Shown: piece by piece, positions 36,297 through 43,753 of the stretch
Position numbering within the stretch: position 1 is the first letter of the stretch
How the letters are laid out: each line of letters begins with the position of its first letter
Assembly (NCBI GenBank): GCA_938040055.1
Contig: CALHWY010000001.1
Span: forward strand, 1 to 52,452
Reading direction: 5' to 3'
DNA: 52,452 nt
DNA from: an uncultured Endomicrobiia bacterium
GTDB taxonomy: Bacteria; Elusimicrobiota; Endomicrobiia; Endomicrobiales; Endomicrobiaceae
The notes under the pieces: generated by a model
What the model saw: the letters and a program-made list of their open reading frames with translations, nothing else
What the model was told of the DNA's origin: nothing
Database searches by the model: none
Position numbers and translations under genes: made by a program

Positions 36297-37331
36297 TCAG
36301 GCCTCTATACCGATTAATCCGGACGTTTCGGGAAGAGAAAACATAATATTCATATTCTGCACCGCCTGTCCCGAAGCTCCTTTTACGAGATTGTCAATAA
36401 CGGAAACAATTATCAGTCTGCCCGCGCGTTCGTCAACCTGCATGCCTATGTAGCAGCAATTGGTATTGAGCGCGTCTTTGATTCCGGGAAGAGCGCCTTC
36501 GTCAAGAATTTTCACGAAAGGTTTTCCCTTGTAAAATTCCCTGTATTTTTCAATAATCGCGCCGGTAGAAGCTTTGTTTTTCACGCTCATATAAACGGTT
36601 GAAAGCATTCCTCTCTCTACGGGCATTATATGCGGGGTAAAAGTGAGAGTGACTTTTTCTCCCGATATTTTTTCAAGCTCCTGCTCCATTTCCGGTATAT
36701 GCCTGTGCCCGCCGGCTATTTTATAAGCGCGGAAGTTGGGATGTTCTTTTTCAAAATATTCCTTGGTGGGCTTTCTTCCCGCGCCGGAAACGCCGCTTTT
36801 AGAGTCTGCGATAATTCCATGCATGCTCACAAATCCGTTTTTTACGGCAGGAGCGCAGCCGAGAATAATAGTTGTGGGATAACAGCCCGGATTTGCTATA
36901 AGATCCGCATTTTTAATATCTTGCGCATAAAGTTCGGAAAGCCCGTAAACCGCTTTGTTTATATAATCTTTCGCGCTATGGCTGACTTTATACCATTTTT
37001 CATATATTCCGGCATCGGCTATTCTGAAATCCGCGGACAAATCTATGACTTTAACCCCAGCGTCAAGAAGACGCGGAACCACTTCAAAAGCCACCGCATG
37101 CGGAAGAGCCAGAAAAACAATATCGCAGTTGTTTTTTATTTTGTTTATGTCCAAACCTTCCACTTTCAGCCCCAGCTTTGAAAAACGGGGATAAATGTCC
37201 TTAAGATCCCTTTCGGCGCAGGAACTTCTTCCGTACAATCCCGTGACGACAGCTTCAGGGTGCGCGGATAATATTTTTAAAAGTTCTTCTCCGGTATAAC
37301 CCGTTATCCCGACAATGCCCGCTTTAATCAT
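36297..37331 (-). CDS. argC: N-acetyl-gamma-glutamyl-phosphate reductase
   Basis: Third enzyme of arginine synthesis, reducing N-acetylglutamyl phosphate with NADPH. 344 residues from the ATG at 37331, which has GGAGGAG just upstream. The frame is open back to 37475 but that extension overlaps rsmI and lacks family sequence. Motifs are the Rossmann start GIVGITGYTGEELLKIL, LALPHAVAFEV, the catalytic Cys in ANPGCYPTTI (C150), SGVSGAGRKPT, and HRHIPEMEQEL. It follows rsmI by 70 bp. Confidence 0.95.
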   Translation of the reverse strand: MIKAGIVGITGYTGEELLKILSAHPEAVVTGLYGRSSCAERDLKDIYPRFSKLGLKVEGLDINKIKNNCDIVFLALPHAVAFEVVPRLLDAGVKVIDLSADFRIADAGIYEKWYKVSHSAKDYINKAVYGLSELYAQDIKNADLIANPGCYPTTIILGCAPAVKNGFVSMHGIIADSKSGVSGAGRKPTKEYFEKEHPNFRAYKIAGGHRHIPEMEQELEKISGEKVTLTFTPHIMPVERGMLSTVYMSVKNKASTGAIIEKYREFYKGKPFVKILDEGALPGIKDALNTNCCYIGMQVDERAGRLIIVSVIDNLVKGASGQAVQNMNIMFSLPETSGLIGIEA

Positions 37332-37401
37332 TGTGCTCCTCCGTTTCCGTCCGATAAATTTTAAAATAATGAAATAAACCGAATTTTCCAAAGTCCGGCG
37401 T

Positions 37402-38097
37402 TTATTTACCGGATTCGGCTTTTCCGGGATAAACCAAAACCACGCATTCGCCCGGAATTTCTTTTCTGCTTTCAATTTCCTCCGAAACTTCTTCTATGCT
37501 CCCTCTTATGAACTCTTCAAACTTTTTTGTCAGCTCCCTGGCGACGCATATGCGCGCGTTCCCGCCGAAAATTTCCCCGCACAGCCGCACGGTTTTCAAT
37601 ATTCTGCGGGGCGATTCGTAAAATATTAAGGTTTTGCCGGCAAAAGAGCAGCGCTCAAGTTCTTTTTTCATTTTGCCGGGTTTTCTTTTGAGAAAACCGC
37701 AGAAAACAAAGCCGTCGGTGGGAAGCCCGGAACCGACAAGCGCGGTAATAACGGCGCTCGCTCCCGGCAATACCTCTATTTTTATGTCTTTTTGCAAAGC
37801 CGCTTCCACAAGAGCGAAACCCGGATCGGAAACCGCCGGCATGCCCGCGTCGGAAATAAGAGCCGTATTTTTTCCGCTTAAAAGCTTGCCGATAATCAGC
37901 GGCAGCCGGCCGCGCTGATTATACGAATAAAAACTTATAAGAGGCTTGGATATTCCGAAATGAGTAAGAAGCTTAAGACTTTGACGCGTATCTTCGCATG
38001 CTATCAAATCGCATTCATTAAGAACTCTTAACGCCCTTAAAGTTATATCTTCAAGATTTCCGATGGGTGTCGGTACTATATATAATTTGCCGTTCAT
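37402..38097 (-). CDS. rsmI: 16S rRNA 2'-O-ribose C1402 methyltransferase
   Basis: SAM-dependent enzyme of the tetrapyrrole-methylase fold that methylates C1402 in the ribosomal P site. The 231 residues are of normal or slightly short length, with VPTPIGNLEDITLRAL at the N-terminus, CEDTRQSLKLLTHFGI, SDAGMPAVSDPG, PGASAVITALVGSGLP, GFLKRKPGK, and YESPRRILKT. It is the first gene of an rsmI-argC pair on the minus strand. Confidence 0.94.
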   Translation of the reverse strand: MNGKLYIVPTPIGNLEDITLRALRVLNECDLIACEDTRQSLKLLTHFGISKPLISFYSYNQRGRLPLIIGKLLSGKNTALISDAGMPAVSDPGFALVEAALQKDIKIEVLPGASAVITALVGSGLPTDGFVFCGFLKRKPGKMKKELERCSFAGKTLIFYESPRRILKTVRLCGEIFGGNARICVARELTKKFEEFIRGSIEEVSEEIESRKEIPGECVVLVYPGKAESGK

Positions 38098-38568
38098 AAT
38101 CAGTCCGCTTCCGGAGCTTATTTCCCGCTTTAAACGCTTTTTGTTTTTTTAACCGGCGGTTTATCCTCCGTTTCAAAAGACTTGTCTCGCGCATATTCCG
38201 AAATAAAAGCAAAACTTTCAATGAATTTATTTTACGGCCGCAGCCCGTTTTTGCCGGATTTCAGTACAAGCGGCGTCTTTTGCCGGCAAAGAATAAATTT
38301 TTTCAGGACTTAATCCTTAATTTCCTTCTCGGCAGCGTTTTCGGCATACGTTCACGCATATAAGTCCGTCTGAATTATAAAAAACAGCTTGCTCTTTCCG
38401 CAAAGCCGCAGCGCCGCGCGCCGTTGCGGCTTTTGAGTATCCGGATCTGTAGCACGGCTTTGCCTTAAGCGTTTACGCCGTAAGACATTTTCTCTTTGCC
38501 GATTTAATACGCAGGTTTTTCAGCAGTTTGCGTTTATGACGCTTTTTTTTCACAATCCGCATAAACAT

Positions 38569-38670
38569 CCTGCGCCCGTATGCTGAATTACATAAAAACT
38601 TGAAAAGAACTTAACGGAAATGCTTATCCCAATCCGCCTCCTGCGCCCGTACGCTAAAGCATATAAAAAC
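38569..38670. repeat. Imperfect 31-bp direct repeat
   Basis: CCTGCGCCCGTATGCT... (38569-38599) and CCTGCGCCCGTACGCT... (38640-38670) match over 31 positions with several differences, both ending in ATAAAAAC. Each copy is preceded by AATCCGC. The period is 71 bp. Confidence 0.65.
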
Positions 38671-38696
38671 AGCAAGCCCGCTTTAAGCGAAGCGGA
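38666..38696 (-). terminator. Intrinsic terminator of the DUF4912-GH57-HD-GYP operon
   Basis: Minus strand AAGTCCGCT / AGCGGGCTT form a 9-bp stem with one G-U pair around a short loop, followed shortly by TGTTTTTAT. It lies about 50 bp after the HD-GYP stop. Confidence 0.6.
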
Positions 38697-38743
38697 CTTG
38701 TTTATTATAATAAAATAGCGTTCCGCTTTCCATAGCGGCTCCG

Positions 38744-39985
38744 CTAATTCAAATTCATAATTTCATCTTTCAGTATTTTGACAAAAACTTCAACCGCCTG
38801 AGGGTCAAACTGCGAACCCGAACCTTTTTGCAGTTCCGATATGGCGCGCTCTTTAGACATAGCTTTTCTGTAAGGCCTGTCTGAAGTCATCGCGTCATAA
38901 GCGTCTATTACCGCGACAATTCTTGAGCCCAGCGGTATCTCCTCGCCCGCAAGACCTTCCGGATAACCGTTTCCGTCATACCATTCATGATGATAAAGAA
39001 CCATAGGCGCCACAGGCGCCAGAAAAGTTACAGGGGAAATTATCCTGTTGCCTATGGTGGGATGCTTTTTTATAATATCCGTCTCTTGCGCCGTAAGCTT
39101 GCCCGCTTTTCTCAGGATCTGTTCGTCAATGCCTATCTTGCCTATATCGTGCATCAAAGCCGCGTACTCGATATGCCTTATTATCGCCTGAGGAAGACGC
39201 ATTTTTTCGGCTATGAGTTTGGCATAATGCCTGGCTCTGTCGGCATGATCGTACGTATACGAATCTTTGGCGTCGATGGCCCTGGCCAGAGTCTGTATCA
39301 TCTCGAAATAAAAATCCTGAAGATTATTGTAAAGCTCAATGTTTTCAAGAGTCATCGCCGCCTGATCCGCAAGTATGGTCAGAAGCCTTACGTCCCTGTC
39401 CTCAAAACCCGCGGTTTTTGGGGAGGCGTTGACGTTTAAAACTCCGGCGACCCTGTTTTTTACCCTTAAAGGCACCGATATAAAAGACTTGGATTTATAT
39501 CTGTCAGCGCTGTTTGGCCTGGCGAATCTTATGTCGGTTTCTATATTCTCGACAAAAACGGGTTTGCATGTCTGGGCGACACGTCCCGCGACCGATTCGC
39601 CTATTTTTATTTTCACCGAAGAAGCGACATGGGCGGGAAGCCCTTTGGAAGCCGCGATATAAAGTTCATTGTCGTTTTGGTCTATAAGCATAACGGAACC
39701 CGCGTCGGAACGCAAAAGCCTGCACGCGGCGTCAATAACGGAGCGGGTAAGCTCTTCTTTGCTTATTATTCCGGTAGCCGACATTCCGAATTCGTGAAGA
39801 CCGACAAGCATAACCAGCAGATTGTCAAGCTCCACGGAATTGGCGCCGAGTTTTTTTTCCAGTTCCGCGATACGTTCCGTGTAATATTTCGTTTTTTTTT
39901 CCGTTTTGCGGCCGGCTCTTTGCGAAAATATCCATAAACCCGCTAAAAGCAGGCATAAAACCATACAGCTGATCTCGTAAAACAT
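38744..39985 (-). CDS. GAF and HD-GYP domain cyclic-di-GMP phosphodiesterase
   Basis: 413 residues: an N-terminal transmembrane helix (about 5-21), coiled coil (about 25-60), a GAF sensor domain (about 75-215, with SVPLRVKNRVAGVLNV) and an HD-GYP domain (about 225-410). The HD pair is in ALMHDIGKIGI (H279, D280) and the downstream signature HHEWYDGNGYPEGL is intact at 332-345, so an active bimetal phosphodiesterase that degrades c-di-GMP is likely. GAGGC precedes the ATG. It is the last gene after the GH57 enzyme (18-base gap), so second-messenger turnover may be co-expressed with polysaccharide synthesis; that link is inference. Confidence 0.9.
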   Translation of the reverse strand: MFYEISCMVLCLLLAGLWIFSQRAGRKTEKKTKYYTERIAELEKKLGANSVELDNLLVMLVGLHEFGMSATGIISKEELTRSVIDAACRLLRSDAGSVMLIDQNDNELYIAASKGLPAHVASSVKIKIGESVAGRVAQTCKPVFVENIETDIRFARPNSADRYKSKSFISVPLRVKNRVAGVLNVNASPKTAGFEDRDVRLLTILADQAAMTLENIELYNNLQDFYFEMIQTLARAIDAKDSYTYDHADRARHYAKLIAEKMRLPQAIIRHIEYAALMHDIGKIGIDEQILRKAGKLTAQETDIIKKHPTIGNRIISPVTFLAPVAPMVLYHHEWYDGNGYPEGLAGEEIPLGSRIVAVIDAYDAMTSDRPYRKAMSKERAISELQKGSGSQFDPQAVEVFVKILKDEIMNLN

Positions 39986-40003
39986 TTAAAAGAGCCTCTT
40001 ATG

Positions 40004-41587
40004 CTATCTGTAGATTCTGAAATCGATTTCAGGAAAAATATTATTTCCGCTTTCAAGTCCGGCCAGATAAAACTCGTCTATAGAACCTGCATTTATCTGT
40101 TCGTAAAGATTCATAAAATTAAGAAGATGGTCGCGGGTGCGCTTCTCGGCGTATTCAAGCATTGTGCCCGTTGTCATAATAAAAGCCCAGTCGGAAGACT
40201 GCGCCAGAAGAAGCTCTCTGGCGGCCTGGTTAAGCGCTCTTTCAAGAATTCCGCGTGCATGCGGAAATTTTTCCGCGAGTTCGGTCATTCTGTCGGCGGC
40301 TTTATGAAGATGCCTGTAAATATAGTCATTTGTTTCATTAAGCCAGACCTCGTAATAGCCTTTATCCCCCCAAGAGGAAGCGGCCGGCGTTATCACTTGG
40401 TTTACAGGGAATTTATCAAGATATTCCACGGGAGTGACGGGTTTTATCGTATTCTGGTCATAATGCATTTTTCTGAAAAGAAAGTTTATAAATTCCGGCC
40501 CTTCAAACCACCAATGCCCGAAAAGTTCGGCGTCATACATTGACGTTACAAGCGGAGGCCTTCCAAGTATCGAGGAAAGATATTCGGTCTGTTTCGTCCT
40601 GTTGAAAAGAAAGTTTCCCGCATGTTCGGCCGCCTTGTTTTTCGCCCATTGCGGATTATAAGGCTGTTTGTCGCTTAAAGCCACTTTCCCGGTGATTCTG
40701 TGATATTTTATGCCTATATTGCGTCTTACTCCGTCCGAATGCAGATAAGGTTTGACATATTCATATTCCAGATCATATCCGAGATCCCTGTAAAACTCCC
40801 TGTAATCCGGATCTCCGGGATATCCCGACTCCGCGCTCCATACCTGATGAGCCGTTTCCATATCTCTTGAAAAAGCGGCCACGCCGCTTGGACAGTAAAC
40901 CGGAGCGAAAACGCCGAATTTCGGGCGCGGCGTTCCGTAAAGTATGCCGTGCGCTTCAAGGAAAAAGAATCTTATTCCCTCTTCTTTTAAAATATTGTCT
41001 ATGCCGGGATAATAAGCGCATTCGGCAAGCCATATGCCGCGCGGAGGACGCCCGAAATGTCTTTGATAATCCGACACGGCCGCTCTTATCTGGGCTTTGC
41101 GGGCTTTTTCATTGTTCATAAGCGGCAGGAAACCATGGGTGGCGCAGCATGTTATTATTTCTATTTTTCCCATGTCTTGAAGTTTTTTAAATCCGGTAAG
41201 AATATTGCCGTTATATTTTTCCCACAGCCTTTTGCATTCCTTAAAATGTCCGTCATACATAAGGGCGGCGGGCTGGAACTGCGGCAGAGAACGGGTGCGC
41301 CACAGTTCTTTTTCCGCGAATTCCATATGTTTGTTCAGCCTTTCGTAATATCTGGACTGGAGCAAAGGATCCGCAAGCATATTCGCTAAAGAAGGGGTTA
41401 TCGTCATCGTGAGACGAAAATCGACCCCGTCTTCGACAAACTTTTCAAATACTGATAAAAGAGGAAGATATGTTTCGGAAATTGCTTCGTAAAGCCAATC
41501 TTCTTCCAAAAAATCGGGATATTCCGGATGTCTGACATAAGGAAGGTGGGCATGGAGTTGTAAACACCAGTAGCCTTTAGGATCCAT
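40004..41587 (-). CDS. GH57 1,4-alpha-glucan branching enzyme (with DUF1957)
   Basis: 527 residues, the typical size of GH57 branching enzymes, which introduce alpha-1,6 branches into glycogen-type glucan. Motifs include LQLHAHLPYVRHPEYP at the N-terminus, GIWLAECAYYPG with the predicted nucleophile E189, and TSMYDAELFGHWW with the predicted acid D352. These positions agree with characterised GH57 branching enzymes. The C-terminal part (about 420-520) is the helical DUF1957 region with LLAQSSDWAFIMTTGTM. AGGGGA lies upstream of the ATG. It follows the DUF4912 gene by 33 bases. Confidence 0.92.
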   Translation of the reverse strand: MDPKGYWCLQLHAHLPYVRHPEYPDFLEEDWLYEAISETYLPLLSVFEKFVEDGVDFRLTMTITPSLANMLADPLLQSRYYERLNKHMEFAEKELWRTRSLPQFQPAALMYDGHFKECKRLWEKYNGNILTGFKKLQDMGKIEIITCCATHGFLPLMNNEKARKAQIRAAVSDYQRHFGRPPRGIWLAECAYYPGIDNILKEEGIRFFFLEAHGILYGTPRPKFGVFAPVYCPSGVAAFSRDMETAHQVWSAESGYPGDPDYREFYRDLGYDLEYEYVKPYLHSDGVRRNIGIKYHRITGKVALSDKQPYNPQWAKNKAAEHAGNFLFNRTKQTEYLSSILGRPPLVTSMYDAELFGHWWFEGPEFINFLFRKMHYDQNTIKPVTPVEYLDKFPVNQVITPAASSWGDKGYYEVWLNETNDYIYRHLHKAADRMTELAEKFPHARGILERALNQAARELLLAQSSDWAFIMTTGTMLEYAEKRTRDHLLNFMNLYEQINAGSIDEFYLAGLESGNNIFPEIDFRIYR

Positions 41588-41620
41588 TTTTTCCCCTGTA
41601 TCGCGATCTGCCTGCCGCTT

Positions 41621-42499
41621 TTATTTCGTTTCCTTTTGCACGTTAAACGTTATCCGTTTTTTCATAGTGCCGTCCGAAGAAACGGCTTCAATAGGATAGC
41701 TCTGCTGCCCGTCAGGAAGATAAAATCTCAAAGTAAACGTTCCGTCCTCCGACAGGGATACTCTTTTGCCTTGTACGGTAAGAACCGCGTCCGGTTCGGT
41801 CGCTCCGTAAACTATTATTTCCGTATCGGCTTTAAGCCAGAAATTTTTATTTTTCGAAACTCCGGACTGAGGGGAAGAAGAAAAGTCTTTTTTGAAAGAA
41901 GAGCTCGCTCCCCCGATTACGCCGCTTGTAGGAAGTTTGGTAAGCTCCTCCCAGCGCTCCCGCATAAGTTTGACGAGATCATAAGAACTGCTGCCTATAC
42001 GACCCGCTCCGGAAATTCTGAGAAGCTTTTCGAATTCAAGCTGCAAAAGCGCCCACTGTTCATCGGTAACGTCCGACACGCCGTGTCTGGGCATGGCCAT
42101 TGAATCGGTCCGCGCCACGGTAATGAACTTTCCGTTTTTTAATATATATCCCACGTCAACGCACCAAGAACGGTTAAACTCTCCCACGTTTATATACCAG
42201 CTCATTGCGTTCGAATTTACCGAAATATCGAAAAATTTATTCGCGTTTGCGCCGTCGAAATCAATGCCGGTCACGTCATAAACTCGTATGGTCAGGCCGG
42301 ACGGATCGAAATTCTGCCCGTACTTGCTTTGAATTTGCTCGACTGTGTCCCGGTTTATTTCCCAGTATACGTATATCCAAATAGGATCTCTGGGAAGCAT
42401 AACGGCTTTAGTGTCCCCGTAATTTGAAGGAAGACCCGGGTTTTTTTCCCGGCTGTTTCTATTCGCGCTCTGAATTTTAGAGCTCAGGTTTTCACCCAT
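41621..42499 (-). CDS. DUF4912-domain protein
   Basis: 292 residues from the ATG at 42499, which has GGAGG eight bases upstream. A further ATG at 42514 overlaps that Shine-Dalgarno sequence and is unlikely. The DUF4912 region (about 25-150) has LPRDPIWIYVYWEI and the SWYINVGEFNRSWCVDVGY segment. A C-terminal beta-rich region (about 215-290; TEIIVYGATEPDAVLTVQGK) resembles an Ig-like domain. No signal peptide. DUF4912 genes often neighbour GH57 enzymes, as here, suggesting a role with glucan chains, possibly binding them. Function unproven. Confidence 0.85.
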   Translation of the reverse strand: MGENLSSKIQSANRNSREKNPGLPSNYGDTKAVMLPRDPIWIYVYWEINRDTVEQIQSKYGQNFDPSGLTIRVYDVTGIDFDGANANKFFDISVNSNAMSWYINVGEFNRSWCVDVGYILKNGKFITVARTDSMAMPRHGVSDVTDEQWALLQLEFEKLLRISGAGRIGSSSYDLVKLMRERWEELTKLPTSGVIGGASSSFKKDFSSSPQSGVSKNKNFWLKADTEIIVYGATEPDAVLTVQGKRVSLSEDGTFTLRFYLPDGQQSYPIEAVSSDGTMKKRITFNVQKETK

Positions 42500-42597
42500 G
42501 ATACAATCCTCCAAATACTTGTTATTTAAACCAAATCCGCTGATTTTTTTGTAGATGTAGATTTTATATTTTTTATCAATCTAAGTCAATGCTTATT

Positions 42598-42627
42598 TTG
42601 ACAAAAATTTTTAAATTTGCTTACAAT
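42598..42627 (+). promoter_or_regulatory. dprA promoter giving a leaderless mRNA
   Basis: Consensus TTGACA (42598-42603), 18-base spacer, TACAAT (42622-42627). The seventh base after the -10 is the A of the ATG at 42634, and no Shine-Dalgarno sequence is present. Confidence 0.7.
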
Positions 42628-42633
42628 TACTCC

Positions 42634-43737
42634 ATGAATGAGGAAAATCTTTCGATATTTAAGCTGTTTTTGGCGTCAAATTCGGGTTCTCTAAGGATTT
42701 CAAGGCTTCTTGAAAAATTCGGCAAAGCGGAAAATGTTTTTAAAGCTTCCGCGGGCGATCTTATGAATATTTCCGGGATAGGCGCCAAAACGGCAGAGGC
42801 GATAGTCAAAATCAAAGATTCGGGAGAGGCGGAAAGAGAGCTTGCTCTTGCGCGAAAAAACGAAATCGGCCTGGTGATGTTTAATGAAGAAAATTATCCG
42901 CAACCTTTGAAAAATTATCTCGACATGCCGGCCGTACTGTATGTCAAAGGCAGCATCAGCGCGAAAGATTATTCGTCTTTGTCAATTGTAGGCTCAAGAA
43001 AATGCACGAATTACGGAAAAGCCGCGGCAGCCGATTTTGCGGGATTTTTCGCGCGGCGGGAAATAACGGTGGTTTCCGGGCTGGCCAGAGGCATAGACAC
43101 CGAAGCGCATAAAGCGGCTATACAAAACAAAGGCAGGACAATAGCGGTTTTGGGAAACGGGCTTCTCGTAAATTATCCTCCGGAAAACAGACGGCTTCAG
43201 TCCGAAATACCGGATAACGGAGCGGTGATAAGCGAATACCGGCTAACGAAATTTCCGGACAAAAGCACTTTTCCGCGCAGAAACAGAATAATATCGGCTC
43301 TTTCACAAGCCACTCTTGTAATTGAAGCTGCCCAAAAAAGCGGAGCGCTTATAACGGCAAGATACAGCGCCGAGTTCGGTAAAGATGTTTTCGTTTTGCC
43401 GGGAAACATTTATTCACAGGCTTCAAAAGGTTCCAATATGCTTATAAAAGAAGGCGCCGCTATAGCGCTTAGCCCGGAGGACATGTCAGATCAAACCCCT
43501 TATTTCGCCATAAAAAGAGCAGGAAGAAAAACGAAAAAACGCCGCCAAGACGCTCTTGATGAAGCGGAGAAAAGAGTTCTTGAACTGATTTCCGATAGTC
43601 CCGAAGGGCTCTATGCCGATGAAATGGCGGAAAAACTAAATATTGAAATTTCGTCAATAGCGGCTATAATTTTAAGACTTGAAATTAACGGGCTGATAAG
43701 GCCGATGCCCGGGCAGTTATATATAAGAGCACGATAA
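42634..43737 (+). CDS. dprA: DNA processing protein DprA
   Basis: Loads RecA onto incoming single-stranded DNA during natural transformation. 367 residues: an N-terminal helix-hairpin-helix/SAM-like region (about 5-75, with LMNISGIGAKTAEAIVKI), the Rossmann-like DprA core (about 85-290, with SIVGSRKCTNYGKAAA, VVSGLARGIDTEAHKAA, NRIISALSQATLVIEAAQ and SGALITARYSAEFG), and a C-terminal winged helix (about 310-365). A frame opens 15 codons earlier at 42589 but that stretch contains the promoter. It starts the dprA-topA-xerC run. Confidence 0.95.
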   Translation: MNEENLSIFKLFLASNSGSLRISRLLEKFGKAENVFKASAGDLMNISGIGAKTAEAIVKIKDSGEAERELALARKNEIGLVMFNEENYPQPLKNYLDMPAVLYVKGSISAKDYSSLSIVGSRKCTNYGKAAAADFAGFFARREITVVSGLARGIDTEAHKAAIQNKGRTIAVLGNGLLVNYPPENRRLQSEIPDNGAVISEYRLTKFPDKSTFPRRNRIISALSQATLVIEAAQKSGALITARYSAEFGKDVFVLPGNIYSQASKGSNMLIKEGAAIALSPEDMSDQTPYFAIKRAGRKTKKRRQDALDEAEKRVLELISDSPEGLYADEMAEKLNIEISSIAAIILRLEINGLIRPMPGQLYIRAR

Positions 43738-43753
43738 AAAGAGGTTTGCGACA

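Larger units (their letters stand above)
38098..38743. other. 646-bp spacer with imperfect repeats
   Basis: No supportable gene. It contains a 14-base near-palindrome TTTTGCCGGCAAAG near 38278, an imperfect direct repeat and, at its right end, the likely terminator of the HD-GYP operon. Confidence 0.55.

Noticed and set aside
37332..37475. N-terminal extension of argC overlapping rsmI
   Set aside because: The ATG at 37331 has a strong Shine-Dalgarno sequence and gives the family's N-terminal Rossmann motif. The extension has no family-like sequence.
37630..38292. TTTTGCCGGCAAA seen twice, considered as a DNA uptake sequence because dprA and comM are present
   Set aside because: Two copies, one inside rsmI, are too few, and related GCCGGC strings are common in this base composition. 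A genome-wide count would be needed.
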